DNA from: Arthrobacter sp. SLBN-83
GTDB taxonomy: Bacteria > Actinomycetota > Actinomycetes > Actinomycetales > Micrococcaceae
Length of the DNA: 64,000 nt
Assembly: GCF_006715285.1 (NCBI RefSeq)
Contig: NZ_VFMX01000001.1
Location: 1,674,001 to 1,738,000 of the forward strand
Direction: 5' to 3'
This document shows positions 9,077 to 18,165 of the stretch, in pieces; within the stretch, counting starts at the first letter, position 1; each line of letters begins with the position of its first letter. The position numbers and the translations under genes were made by a program. The notes beneath the pieces are model-generated. The model searched no databases and was not told the DNA's origin. It saw only the letters and a program-made list of their open reading frames with translations.

Positions 9077-10540
9077 ATGAGCACCAAAGATTTGAGCCAG
9101 TCGATCATGCGGCGCAAGCCCATCGATGACATCGAAGAAGAGAGCAAGCACAGCGGACTGTTCAAGTCCCTGGGACTGTGGCAGCTCACCGCCATCGGCG
9201 TTGGCGGCATTATCGGCGTCGGCATCTTCTCCCTCGCGGGACTGGTGGCCGCCGGCAGCGAAGGCAACCCGGGAGTGGGGCCCGCGGTACTGATTTCCTT
9301 CCTGATTGCGGGCCTGGCCTCTGCGGCCGCGGCCCTGTCCTACGCGGAATTCGCGGGCATGATTCCCCGCGCCGGATCCGCCTACACCTACGGCTACGTG
9401 GCACTCGGTGAGGTGATCGGCTGGTTCATCGGCTGGGACCTGCTGCTGGAATACATCGCCATTGTTGCCGTGGTGGCCATCGGCATCTCGGGGTACCTTG
9501 ACGCCTTCCTGTCCGGCATCGGCATCCACATGCCTGCCTGGATGACGTCGACGGTGGACGAGGGCAAGGGCGGCATCATCAACATTCCGGCCATCCTGGT
9601 CTGCCTCCTGGTCACGTGGATCCTGTCCCGCGGCACCAAGGCGTTCGGCCGGTTTGAACTCGTCGCCGTGGCCATCAAGATCGTCCTGATCCTCTTCATC
9701 ATCGGCCTCGGCGTGTTCTACATCGACACCAACAACTACAACCCGTTCATGCCCAGCGGCTTCGGCCCCGTGGTTGCCGGCTCCGCCACCGTCTTCTTCG
9801 CCGTGTTCGGATACGACGCCATGAGCACCGCGGCCGAGGAAGCCAAGGACGGCAAGAAGCACATGCCCAAGGCCATCGTGCTCTCGCTCATCATCGCCAT
9901 GCTGCTCTACGTTGCCGCCACACTGGTCCTCACCGGCATGCAGAACTACAAGGACATCGACCCCAAGGCGGGCTTCGCATCGGCCTTCACCTCCGTGGGC
10001 CTGCCTGTCATCGCCACCATCATTTCGGTGTTCGCCGTCCTGTCCATCCTCACAGTGATGCTCACCTTCCTGCTCGGCGTCACCCGTGTTTGGTTTTCCA
10101 TGAGCCGCGACGGACTGCTCCCCGGCTGGTTCTCCAAGACTGACCGACACGGCACTCCGCAGCGCGTCACGTGGATCGGCGGCATCGCGTCCGCCTTCCT
10201 GGCCGGCGTCTTCCCCATCAAGGCGGTCGCGGACCTGACCAACATCGGCATCCTGGCCGCGTTCGTCGTCGTCTGCCTGTCCGTGATCATCTTCCGCTAC
10301 AAGCGGCCGGACGCCCCCCGTACGTTCCGCCTGCCCCTGATGCCCGTAATCCCTGCGTTCGGCGTCCTGGCCTCGGCCTTCCTGATGCTGCAGCTGCACT
10401 GGGAAACCTGGCTGCGGTTCGTGGTGTGGCTGATCATCGGCCTCGTCATCTACTTCGGCTACGGCCGCAAGCACTCGCTGATGAACCCCAACAGCCCCCG
10501 CCACCAGGAACTCGCGGACCTTCACCGCCCGCTTTCCTAA
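9077..10540 (+). CDS. APC-superfamily amino acid permease, probable proline importer
   Basis: A 487-residue APC transporter of the CAT/YfnA type with about 12 transmembrane helices. The TM1 substrate-binding motif GVGGIIGVGIFSLAG and the TM6 region FFAVFGYDAMSTAAEE match the cationic/neutral amino acid group. The ATG at 9077 has AGGAG six bases upstream, which decides the start over more 5' possibilities. The gene is divergent from the LysR regulator, and its promoter matches that of putA in three blocks with equal spacing. I therefore infer proline (or a proline-linked amino acid) as substrate, although this family is not the classical PutP symporter family. Confidence 0.88.
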   Translation: MSTKDLSQSIMRRKPIDDIEEESKHSGLFKSLGLWQLTAIGVGGIIGVGIFSLAGLVAAGSEGNPGVGPAVLISFLIAGLASAAAALSYAEFAGMIPRAGSAYTYGYVALGEVIGWFIGWDLLLEYIAIVAVVAIGISGYLDAFLSGIGIHMPAWMTSTVDEGKGGIINIPAILVCLLVTWILSRGTKAFGRFELVAVAIKIVLILFIIGLGVFYIDTNNYNPFMPSGFGPVVAGSATVFFAVFGYDAMSTAAEEAKDGKKHMPKAIVLSLIIAMLLYVAATLVLTGMQNYKDIDPKAGFASAFTSVGLPVIATIISVFAVLSILTVMLTFLLGVTRVWFSMSRDGLLPGWFSKTDRHGTPQRVTWIGGIASAFLAGVFPIKAVADLTNIGILAAFVVVCLSVIIFRYKRPDAPRTFRLPLMPVIPAFGVLASAFLMLQLHWETWLRFVVWLIIGLVIYFGYGRKHSLMNPNSPRHQELADLHRPLS

Positions 10541-10563
10541 CCCAACCCCGGACGTCCAACTAC

Positions 10564-10673
10564 CGGCAGACCTCCCGCCCCAAACCCCGCGTTGCTCTAT
10601 CACTTTTGGTCCCTAAACAGCCGTTTTAGCGACCAAAAGTGATAGAGCAAGCGGGAGGGTGGGAGGCCTGCCG
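10564..10673. repeat. Long imperfect palindrome between permease and putA
   Basis: The core is two perfect 20-nt arms at 10592-10611 and 10631-10650, the left arm starting TTGCTCTATC. The inner part pairs further (CTAAA with TTTAG). The outer part extends through CCCGC/GCGGG (10586-10590 with 10651-10655), CCTCCC/GGGAGG (10571-10576 with 10661-10666) and CGGCAG/CTGCCG (10564-10569 with 10668-10673). The structure spans about 110 nt. It is AT-richer in the core than its surroundings and has no T run, so a dispersed palindromic element is at least as likely as a simple terminator. Confidence 0.85.
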
Positions 10674-10720
10674 TCGGCATTTAAAGACCCCTGCGGCGGC
10701 CGAACAATTCATTGGTTTTC

Positions 10721-10778
10721 CTAACCTGTATTGGTTGGAAAAGATCGCTTTATCTTATGTGACTCGAAGCTCATACTG
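10721..10778 (+). promoter_or_regulatory. LysR box and promoter of putA
   Basis: CTAAC-N8-GTTGG lies at 10721-10738. A -35-like TTTATC (10749-10754) follows, then 17 nt and a -10-like CATACT (10772-10777). The offsets of 27 and 24 nt between blocks are identical to those before the permease gene at 8941-8998. Confidence 0.8.
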
Positions 10779-10819
10779 GTGGAAAGACCCCTCCCACCGT
10801 AAGAAAGATCGGGAAAACC

Positions 10820-13800
10820 ATGACCCACGTTGCAATGGAACCGGCAGTCGTCAAAGCGGCCACCCCGCAGACGGTCGACGTCGACGTCCCCCAGGCAAAG
10901 GCCCTCGCCGATGAGGCAGTGGCCTTGGTCCGCCACTGGCTCACCGAGGCCGCCAAGGTGCCGGTGGACCCCTCCGCCCAGCAGTTGGCCGGCGTCCTCA
11001 AGGACCCCAACGGGCTGGATTTCACTGTCGGCTTCGTGGACGGTGTGGTCCGCCCCGAGGACCTGAACGTCGCAGCCCGCAACCTCGCCGCACTCGCTCC
11101 CAAGGTTCCGGCCTTCCTGCCCTGGTACATGCGCAGCGCCGTGGCCCTCGGCGGCACCATCGCTCCCGTCATGCCCCAGGTGGTCATCCCCATCGCCCGC
11201 AAGGTACTGCGCGAAATGGTGGGCCACCTGATCGTTGACGCCACCGACGCCAAGCTGGGCCCGGCCATCGCCAAGATCAAGAAGGACGGCATCAAGCTCA
11301 ACGTCAACCTGCTCGGCGAGGCAGTCCTCGGCGAGCACGAGGCCTCCCGCCGCCTGGAGGGCACGCACACCCTGCTGGCGCGTCCCGACGTCGACTACGT
11401 CTCCATCAAGGTCTCCTCCACTGTGGCCCCGCACTCCGCCTGGGCCTTCGACGAGGCGGTGGAACACGTCGTCGAAAAGCTCACCCCGCTCTTCCAGCGC
11501 GCCAACTCCTTCGCTTCGGGTGGCCGCAAGGCAAAGTTCATCAACCTGGACATGGAGGAGTACAAGGACCTGGACATGACCATTGCGGTCTTCACCCGGA
11601 TCCTGGACAAGCCCGAGTTCAAGAACCTGGAAGCCGGCATTGTGCTGCAGGCTTACCTCCCGGACGCGTTGTCCGCCATGATGCGCCTGCAGGACTGGGC
11701 AGCGGAGCGCCGTGCCAACGGCGGTGCCGGCATCAAGGTCCGCGTGGTGAAGGGCGCCAACCTGCCCATGGAACAGGTGGAGTCCTCGCTCCACGACTGG
11801 CCGCTGGCCACCTGGGGCAGCAAGCAGGACTCCGATACCAGCTACAAGCGGGTCATTAACTACGCGCTGCACCCGGAGCGGATCAAGAACATCCGCATCG
11901 GCGTGGCCGGCCACAACCTGTTCGACATCGCCTTCGCCTGGCTCCTGGCCAAGCAGCGCGGCGTGGAGTCCGGCATCGAGTTCGAGATGCTGCTGGGCAT
12001 GGCGCAGGGCCAGGCCGAGGCGGTTAAGAAGGACGTGGGCTCCCTGCTCCTTTACACGCCCGTGGTGCACCCGGCCGAGTTCGACGTAGCCATCGCCTAC
12101 CTGATCCGCCGCCTGGAAGAGGGCGCCAGCCAGGAAAACTTCATGTCCGCGGTGTTTGAGCTCAGCGAAAACGAGGGCCTGTTCGAGCGCGAAAAGCAGC
12201 GCTTCCTCTCCTCGCTGGAGGCCCTGGACAACACCGTCCCGCTGCCAAACCGCCGCCAGGACCGGAACCTTCCGCCGGAGCCGATGCCGCACACCGGTTT
12301 CCGGAACACCCCGGACACCGATCCAGCGCTCCCCGCCAACCGCACCTGGGGCCGCGCCATCCTGGACCGGGTCCCGGCCTCCACCCTGGGCGACGCCTCG
12401 GTGAAGGCTGCGTTCATCAACGACGAGGAAACGCTCAACAGCGCCATCGCCAACGCACTGGAGAAGGGCAAGGCCTGGGGCCAGCTCTCCGGCAATGAGC
12501 GCGCCGAGATCCTGCACCGTGCCGGTGAGATCCTGGAGGGCCGCCGCGCTGACCTGCTTGAGGTCATGGCCAGCGAGACCGGCAAGACGATCGACCAGGG
12601 CGATCCCGAGGTCAGCGAGGCCGTGGACTTTGCCCACTACTACGCCGAGTCCGCCCGCAAGCTGGACACGGTCGACGGCGCCACGTTCGTCCCGGCCAAG
12701 CTCACCGTTGTCACCCCGCCATGGAACTTCCCGGTCGCCATCCCCGCCGGGTCCACCCTTGCGGCACTCGCCGCCGGCTCCGCCGTCGTGATCAAGCCTG
12801 CCAAGCAGGCCGCCCGCAGCGGCGCCGTCATGGTGGAAGCGCTGTGGGAGGCCGGCGTGCCCAAGGGCGCCCTGACCATGGTGCAGCTGGGGGAGCGCGA
12901 GCTCGGCACCCAGCTCATCAGCCACCCCGCCGTGGACCGCGTGATCCTCACCGGCGGTTACGAAACCGCCGAACTGTTCCGCTCCTTCCGCGCGGACCTG
13001 CCGCTGCTGGCCGAAACCAGCGGCAAGAACGCCATCATCGTCACTCCGAGTGCTGACCTGGACCTGGCCGCAAAGGATGTGGCCTACTCCGCATTCGGCC
13101 ACGCCGGGCAGAAGTGTTCCGCCGCCTCGCTGGTGATCCTGGTGGGCTCGGTGGCCAAGTCCAAGCGGTTCCACAACCAATTGATCGACGCCGTCACCTC
13201 CCTCAAGGTGGGCTACCCTGAGGACCCCACCAGCCAGATGGGCCCGATCATCGAGCCCGCCAACGGCAAGCTGCTCAACGCCCTCACCACCCTGGGCGAC
13301 GGCGAAAACTGGGCCGTGGAACCGAAGAAGCTCGACGACACCGGACGGCTGTGGAGCCCGGGCGTACGCTACGGCGTCAAGCGCGGCTCCTACTTCCACC
13401 TCACCGAGTTCTTCGGCCCCGTGCTGGGTGTCATGACGGCCGAGACCTTGGAAGAAGCCATCGCCATCCAGAACCAGATCGAGTACGGCCTCACCGCAGG
13501 CCTGCACTCGCTCGACACCGAGGAACTGGGCATCTGGCTGGACACCATCCAGGCCGGCAACCTCTACGTGAACCGCGGCATCACCGGCGCCATCGTCCAG
13601 CGCCAGCCCTTCGGTGGCTGGAAGAAGTCCGCCGTTGGCGCCGGCACCAAGGCGGGCGGCCCCAATTACCTGGCCGGTCTGGGCGACTGGGTTCCTGCCA
13701 CCAGCACCGCGACGGCAGCCGTCACCAACCCGGGGGTGCGCCGCATCTTGAATGCAACCGGATCCGCCCTGCAGCCAGCAGAGCTTGAGTCCGTGCAGCG

Positions 13801-14326
13801 GGCCCTGGCATCCGACGCCGAGGCCTGGGCTTCGGAGTTCGGCACCGCCAAGGACGTCTCCGGGCTGAGCGCCGAACGTAACATCTTCCGCTACCGCAGC
13901 CTGCCCGTCACCATCCGCCTCTCCGAAGGTGCGCCGCTGGCACACCTCGTCCGGACAGTGGCAGCCGGGGTGCTGGCGGGCTCGGCACTCACGGTGTCCG
14001 CCGCCGTCGAACTTCCCGCACAGCTGCGTTCCGTGCTCACCGCACAGGACATCGACGTGACGGTGGAGTCCGACGCCGACTGGCTGGCTGCCGCCGCTCA
14101 CCTCGCCGCAGCGGGCAAGCTCTCCGGCGCGCGCATCCGCCTGATCGGCGGCGACGCCTCCGCGCTGGCCGAAGCGACCGGCGGACGCCCGGACCTGGCC
14201 ATCTACGCCCACGCCGTGACCGAAGCCGGCCGGGTGGAGCTGCTGCCGTTCCTGCATGAGCAGGCCGTCAGCATCACCGCCCACCGCTTCGGTACCCCGA
14301 ACCACCTGTCGGACGCGCTGATCTAG
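10820..14326 (+). CDS. putA: Bifunctional proline dehydrogenase / L-glutamate gamma-semialdehyde dehydrogenase
   Basis: A 1168-residue two-enzyme protein that converts proline to glutamate through P5C using FAD and NAD+. The proline dehydrogenase barrel runs from about residue 130 to 470, with RVVKGANLP near 306, the GVAGHNLFD strand near 360 and EFEMLLGMAQGQ near 388. The aldehyde dehydrogenase domain runs from about 540 to 980, with TPPWNFPVAIPAGS near 632, ETSGKNAIIVT near 732 and catalytic Cys766 in GHAGQKCSAASL. The last 180 residues are an extra C-terminal domain, as in larger type B/C PutAs. I see no ribbon-helix-helix DNA-binding domain, so control must come from elsewhere; the matching LysR box fits this. 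A strong terminator follows. Confidence 0.96.
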   Translation: MTHVAMEPAVVKAATPQTVDVDVPQAKALADEAVALVRHWLTEAAKVPVDPSAQQLAGVLKDPNGLDFTVGFVDGVVRPEDLNVAARNLAALAPKVPAFLPWYMRSAVALGGTIAPVMPQVVIPIARKVLREMVGHLIVDATDAKLGPAIAKIKKDGIKLNVNLLGEAVLGEHEASRRLEGTHTLLARPDVDYVSIKVSSTVAPHSAWAFDEAVEHVVEKLTPLFQRANSFASGGRKAKFINLDMEEYKDLDMTIAVFTRILDKPEFKNLEAGIVLQAYLPDALSAMMRLQDWAAERRANGGAGIKVRVVKGANLPMEQVESSLHDWPLATWGSKQDSDTSYKRVINYALHPERIKNIRIGVAGHNLFDIAFAWLLAKQRGVESGIEFEMLLGMAQGQAEAVKKDVGSLLLYTPVVHPAEFDVAIAYLIRRLEEGASQENFMSAVFELSENEGLFEREKQRFLSSLEALDNTVPLPNRRQDRNLPPEPMPHTGFRNTPDTDPALPANRTWGRAILDRVPASTLGDASVKAAFINDEETLNSAIANALEKGKAWGQLSGNERAEILHRAGEILEGRRADLLEVMASETGKTIDQGDPEVSEAVDFAHYYAESARKLDTVDGATFVPAKLTVVTPPWNFPVAIPAGSTLAALAAGSAVVIKPAKQAARSGAVMVEALWEAGVPKGALTMVQLGERELGTQLISHPAVDRVILTGGYETAELFRSFRADLPLLAETSGKNAIIVTPSADLDLAAKDVAYSAFGHAGQKCSAASLVILVGSVAKSKRFHNQLIDAVTSLKVGYPEDPTSQMGPIIEPANGKLLNALTTLGDGENWAVEPKKLDDTGRLWSPGVRYGVKRGSYFHLTEFFGPVLGVMTAETLEEAIAIQNQIEYGLTAGLHSLDTEELGIWLDTIQAGNLYVNRGITGAIVQRQPFGGWKKSAVGAGTKAGGPNYLAGLGDWVPATSTATAAVTNPGVRRILNATGSALQPAELESVQRALASDAEAWASEFGTAKDVSGLSAERNIFRYRSLPVTIRLSEGAPLAHLVRTVAAGVLAGSALTVSAAVELPAQLRSVLTAQDIDVTVESDADWLAAAAHLAAAGKLSGARIRLIGGDASALAEATGGRPDLAIYAHAVTEAGRVELLPFLHEQAVSITAHRFGTPNHLSDALI

Positions 14327-14340
14327 GGCAGGCAGGCGCA

Positions 14341-14390
14341 AAAAGGTCCGGTGGTTGGCTTGTTTACACAAGCCAACCACCGGACCTTTT
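14341..14390. terminator. Strong bidirectional hairpin terminator after putA
   Basis: Perfect 23-nt arms (14341-14363 and 14368-14390) flank a 4-nt loop. The stem starts with AAAA and ends with TTTT, so it works as an intrinsic terminator in both directions. It lies between putA and the opposing zinc-ribbon gene. Confidence 0.93.
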
Positions 14391-14399
14391 GTATGTGCG

Positions 14400-14714
14400 C
14401 TAGCCCAGGTACCAGCCGGGCGGTGTCCAGGTGACCGGGACGCTGTGCGCCGAGAAATCCTCGCAGCGCGTGCAGGTGTAGGCTACCTCGCCAAGGGTGG
14501 CCACGGTTCCGTCACGCCGGTAGGTGGGCGGAATGTACGACTCGAGGTAGACGAATTCGTCGGTACGGCACTTGTCGCAGGTGGGTTTCCCCACATAACC
14601 GGAGTCAACGGAGGCGTGTCCGGTTCCGAGGGTGTTCTGGCGGGTGGACGGCCGTGGTGCAGAGTACGGGCGTGCGTGGGCAGAACCGAGATGGATGTTC
14701 CTGGCTGTCGTCAT
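14400..14714 (-). CDS. Small zinc-ribbon hypothetical protein
   Basis: A protein of about 104 residues with two Cys pairs, CDKC (PTCDKCRTDEF) and CTRC (YTCTRCEDFSAHSVP), spaced as in a zinc ribbon. It ends WTPPGWYLG. The ATG at 14714 (MTTARN) is chosen because the 30 residues before it look unstructured and lack support; the frame stays open up to 14804, so a longer form is possible. No enzyme domain is visible. A role in nucleic-acid or protein binding is only suggested by the ribbon. It converges on putA across the strong terminator at 14341-14390. Confidence 0.65.
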   Translation of the reverse strand: MTTARNIHLGSAHARPYSAPRPSTRQNTLGTGHASVDSGYVGKPTCDKCRTDEFVYLESYIPPTYRRDGTVATLGEVAYTCTRCEDFSAHSVPVTWTPPGWYLG

Positions 14715-14881
14715 TGGCTGCCTGTCCCAAGCGGCGTTTCCGGCATGCGGGGACGCGCTTGATTTAGTGAACTGGCCTGCTGCTTGACCTTGGAAAATCA
14801 GCATAGGCTATGCCAGTCCCCCTATCAATGGACACGGACCCCCTAACTCCCCCAAATGCTGGAAATCATGCCGGAAGAGAG

Positions 14882-15736
14882 TTAGGTTTGCCGGTTAATG
14901 GTCCGTCCGACAATGGACTGGGTGAGGGCCTCGATCACCTCGGCGTTTGCCAGCGGATTGCGGATCAGGGTGAAGTCCACGTCCCCCACGGCGGGAAGGT
15001 CGAAGCGGCGGGTGATGATCTTCAGGTCTTCGGGGACCAGCGACGTCGGCATCACCGCGACGCCGATGCCGGCCCGGACCGCCGCCAGCACGCCGCTGAT
15101 CTGCCGCGTGGTGCAGGTGATCCGCCAGGTCCTGCCGTGCGCTTCGAGCGCATCAATCGCGAGCTTCCGGCTGAGGCTGGGGGCGGGGTAGGCGATCAGC
15201 GGTACCGGGGTGCCCGGCTCCATCACGGTCTGCTCCAGGCCCACCCACGAGAAGGAATCGTGCTGGACCACCGTGCCGTCCTTTGCCCCGGCCACCCATT
15301 TCACGAAGACCAGGTCCAGCTGTCCGGCGTTGAGCTTGCGGTACAGCTGGTCGCTTTGCCCCACCGTCAGTTCCAGGTTGATCTGGGGGTAGATCTGCCG
15401 GAACTCGCGCAGGATCCGGGGCAGCCCCGTGATGGCGAGGTCGTCCGCGGTGCCGAAGCGCAGCCGGCCCCGCATGGCCGAGCCGGAAAAGTAGCGGGCG
15501 GCGGCGCCGTGGGCGGACAGGATGTTCCGCGCGAATCCGGCCATGGCGTCGCCGTTGTCCGTGAGCCGGACGTCGCGGGTATCGCGCGTGATCAGGCTGC
15601 GTTTGGCAGCCGCCTCCAGCTTGCGGATGTGCTGGCTGATGGTTGGTTGGGCCAGCCCCAGGCGCTCGGCGGCCTTGGTGAAGCTGAGGGTGTCGGCAAC
15701 GGCCAGGAAGGAGCGCAACTGGGCTGGTTCGAACAT
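14882..15736 (-). CDS. LysR-family transcriptional regulator
   Basis: A 284-residue LysR regulator. The N-terminal helix-turn-helix reads FTKAAERLGLAQPTISQHIRKLE, followed by the effector-binding domain (GRLRFGTADDLAITG onward). The ATG at 15736 (MFEPAQLRSF) has a GGAG about 7 nt upstream and matches the family's usual start; the frame is open 36 codons further 5'. It is divergent from an MFS exporter across 141 bp. That spacer contains the near-palindrome TTGCGTATCGCAATACG around 15771-15787, a plausible LysR site. The likely role is control of the neighbouring transporter. Confidence 0.9.
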   Translation of the reverse strand: MFEPAQLRSFLAVADTLSFTKAAERLGLAQPTISQHIRKLEAAAKRSLITRDTRDVRLTDNGDAMAGFARNILSAHGAAARYFSGSAMRGRLRFGTADDLAITGLPRILREFRQIYPQINLELTVGQSDQLYRKLNAGQLDLVFVKWVAGAKDGTVVQHDSFSWVGLEQTVMEPGTPVPLIAYPAPSLSRKLAIDALEAHGRTWRITCTTRQISGVLAAVRAGIGVAVMPTSLVPEDLKIITRRFDLPAVGDVDFTLIRNPLANAEVIEALTQSIVGRTINRQT

Positions 15737-15877
15737 GCGGGACTCCGGTGTCTCTGGGGCGGCGATGCTATTGCGTATCGCAATACGAGTTATAGGGACC
15801 ATACGCCTCCATAATCTGCTCCGCCAGCCTAGCGTTAAGGGCATCCCAGACCGCCCCGCAATTTTGAGGACATCCCT

Positions 15878-17257
15878 GTGGCACCCCCACCGCCTTCGTC
15901 GGCCTCCATCTCCCAGCCAGTCATCGACGCGGCGGGCTCAGCGCCGCCGGAGAACCAAACCCAGCCAATTCCCGTCGTCGCCGAGCGGCTCCCGTGGAAG
16001 CACACCTTCATCTCGCTGAAGGTACCGAATTTCCGGATCTTCGCGGCAGGCCACTTCATCGCCGTCATCGCCATCTGGATGCAGAGGATCGCCCAGGACT
16101 GGCTGGTGCTCCAGCTCTCCGGCTCGGTAACGGCAGTGGGCATCACCGTGGCGCTGCAGTTCCTGCCCTCCTTGCTGCTGGGCCCCTGGGGCGGCATGAT
16201 CGCCGACCGCTTCGCCAAGCGCAAGATCCTTATCCTGTGCCAGAGCGTGGCCGCCGTCCTTGCCGCAACGCTGGCCACCCTTGCCCTCACCGGCGTCATC
16301 ATGGTGGGGCACGTCTACGGCATTGCCCTGATCCTGGGCCTGGTGACAGTCCTCGACCAGCCCGCACGCCAAGTGTTCGTCAACGAACTTGTGGGCCCTA
16401 CGTATTTGCGGAACGCCATCAGCGTCAACTCCACCACCTTCCAGTTGGGCGGCCTGATAGGCCCGGCCATCGCAGGGCTCCTGCTGACGGCGGTGGGCGC
16501 AGGCTGGGCCTTCGCGGCCAACGCCCTGGCCTGCTGCTCCACCGTGGTGATGCTCCTGGTCCTGCGGAAGGACCAGCTGTTCGTCAGTGCCCCCACACCC
16601 AAGAGCAAGGGAATGCTGCGGGAGGGGCTCCGCTATGCATTGAGCAAGCCCACCATCTACTGGCCCTGGCTGATGGCCGGATTCGTCTCAGTCTTCGCCA
16701 TGAGCCTGCCCGTCATCCTCGCAGCTTTCGCGGACCACATCTTCCAGGTGGGCGCCGGCGGCTACGGCGTGCTCAACGCCCTGGTGGCACTCGGTGCCCT
16801 GTCCGGGGCAGTGGCATCCACCCGCCGTCGTCAACTGCGCCTTCGGTCCGTGGTGTTCTGCGCCGGGATGTACGGCCTGATGCTGTGCCTTGCCGCGCTT
16901 GCCCCGTCCATGGTGACCTTCGGCGCGGTAATGGTCCTGTCCGGATTCTGGTGCCTCATGTTCCTGACCGGCTGCAACCAGCTGGTGCAGGTCAGTTCCA
17001 ACCTGGGCATCCGCGGCCGTGTGATGAGCCTGTACATCATGGTGCAGATCGGGGGCCAGGCGCTGGGTGGCTTCATGCTGGGTTCGATCGCCGAGCATGC
17101 CAATCCGCATGTTGCCCTGCTGGTTTCCGGGGGCGTCCCGGCGCTTGCGGCCGCGACGGTGGCAGCAATCCTGGCGCGGAAGGGCTCGCTCCAGCTCAAA
17201 GTGGACTGGCGGGACCGGCGGCATCCGGTGCAGATCGCGCGGCGGGCGGCTGCGTAA
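15878..17257 (+). CDS. MFS transporter, DHA3/EntS-like
   Basis: A 459-residue major facilitator with 12 predicted membrane segments. The N-terminal pattern (SLKVPNFRIFAAGHFIAVIAIWMQRIAQDWLVLQL) and the motif A loop GMIADRFAKRK are typical of the DHA3 group, which includes the enterobactin exporter EntS and macrolide exporters. Translation starts at a GTG. The first 40 residues are a Pro/Ser-rich hydrophilic leader. It is divergent from a LysR regulator that probably controls it. The substrate is unknown; no siderophore genes are nearby. Confidence 0.88.
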   Translation: MAPPPPSSASISQPVIDAAGSAPPENQTQPIPVVAERLPWKHTFISLKVPNFRIFAAGHFIAVIAIWMQRIAQDWLVLQLSGSVTAVGITVALQFLPSLLLGPWGGMIADRFAKRKILILCQSVAAVLAATLATLALTGVIMVGHVYGIALILGLVTVLDQPARQVFVNELVGPTYLRNAISVNSTTFQLGGLIGPAIAGLLLTAVGAGWAFAANALACCSTVVMLLVLRKDQLFVSAPTPKSKGMLREGLRYALSKPTIYWPWLMAGFVSVFAMSLPVILAAFADHIFQVGAGGYGVLNALVALGALSGAVASTRRRQLRLRSVVFCAGMYGLMLCLAALAPSMVTFGAVMVLSGFWCLMFLTGCNQLVQVSSNLGIRGRVMSLYIMVQIGGQALGGFMLGSIAEHANPHVALLVSGGVPALAAATVAAILARKGSLQLKVDWRDRRHPVQIARRAAA

Positions 17258-17320
17258 CAGGGCCGTGTACACAAGGGGCCGGGCAAGAGGGGAAGGGCGC
17301 CGGGTCCGGCAGGAAGGGAT

Positions 17321-17394
17321 TGGAGCGGCTGACGGGAATCGAACCCGCGTATCAAGCTTGGGAAGCTAGCGCTCTACCATTGAGCTACAGCCGC
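17321..17394 (-). tRNA. tRNA-Gly(CCC), 3' CCA encoded
   Basis: The reverse complement gives a full cloverleaf: acceptor GCGGCTG paired with CAGCCGC, D arm GCTC/GAGC, anticodon loop TTCCCAA (anticodon CCC at 17360-17362), T arm with GGTTCGATTCC, and an encoded CCA end. The anticodon stem has one T-T mismatch. No integrase or duplicated tRNA end lies next to it. Confidence 0.95.
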
Positions 17395-17649
17395 AGCGCC
17401 CTCGCTTGAGCGGGGCAGAACTTAGCTTAGCGCAGATCTGCGGGCTCCCCGCCAACCCGGGCAAGCAGCGGCTTCGTGTCCTTAAAGCCTGACCTGCAAC
17501 CGGCAACGTCATCCAGTAACTCTTCAATAACGTCCGCGCTGCCTGCTAGGTCCGGGCGGGGAGGGCTGGCTAACCTGATCCGGGTAGCGGCCGCATTTGG
17601 GGGAGGCAGCTATTGCGGCAGCCGACGTCAACCACAGGAACTTTTCTAC

Positions 17650-18111
17650 ATGGCAATCGCAGAGCACGAGGTCCTCATAGAACGCGACGCCATGGCCGTG
17701 TACCAATACCTCCTTGACGCGACCAACCTTCCCGCATGGCGCAGCGACGTCCGGAGCGTGAAGCTCGTCCAGGGGCCGGCCGATGCCACGGGCGCGGTGT
17801 ACCGCAAAATGGTGGCCGGCCGTTCCGGCCTGAGCATCCCGGCGGAGCTGGAGATCACCAATCTGCGGCCCGGGGCGGAAATCGAATTCCACATAGTCTC
17901 CGGCCCTGCAACGCGCTGGGGCGGCTACTATCTCAGCACCGAGGACGCCGGGACCCGCGTGCGGTTTGCCATGGAAGCGAAACGCGGCGGCCGCTTCGGC
18001 TTCCTTAGCAGGTTCACGTTCCTCGACGGGATGCTGCAGCGCCGCGTCAGCTCCGACGTGGCCCAGCTGGACCGGCTGAAGCACGTACTGGAACTGCAGC
18101 CCGCAATCTGA
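17650..18111 (+). CDS. SRPBCC-family (polyketide cyclase/dehydrase-like) protein
   Basis: A 153-residue single-domain START/SRPBCC fold protein. It has the typical N-terminal strand IAEHEVLIERDAMAVYQYLLDATNLPAWRSDV and the C-terminal long helix with LDRLKHVLEL. These proteins bind hydrophobic ligands in a helix-grip cavity; many have no known substrate. The ATG at 17650 is preceded by AGGAA at 17636-17640, which favours it over the open frame upstream. The protein has no signal peptide and probably acts in the cytoplasm. Its neighbours give no functional clue. Confidence 0.82.
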   Translation: MAIAEHEVLIERDAMAVYQYLLDATNLPAWRSDVRSVKLVQGPADATGAVYRKMVAGRSGLSIPAELEITNLRPGAEIEFHIVSGPATRWGGYYLSTEDAGTRVRFAMEAKRGGRFGFLSRFTFLDGMLQRRVSSDVAQLDRLKHVLELQPAI

Positions 18112-18165
18112 CCCCGGCTGCGGGGCGCAGGGCTCCGGGTTTCAGCTGCTGGCGCGGGCTTTGGC

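Noticed and set aside
8882..10603. 573-codon open frame antisense to the APC permease
   Set aside because: Low-complexity Asp/His/Gly-rich translation; it also runs through the shared regulatory region.
10721..14380. Very long open frame on the minus strand opposite putA
   Set aside because: It is the antisense shadow of a high-GC coding region. Its product is His/Gly/Gln-rich without domains, and the plus strand encodes intact PutA.
14355..14762. Plus-strand open frame opposite the zinc-ribbon gene
   Set aside because: It starts inside the terminator stem and its translation has no domain. The minus strand has paired Cys motifs.
17321..17394. tRNA-Gly as attachment site of an integrated element
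   Set aside because: No integrase, no duplicated 3' tRNA end and ordinary genes on both sides.
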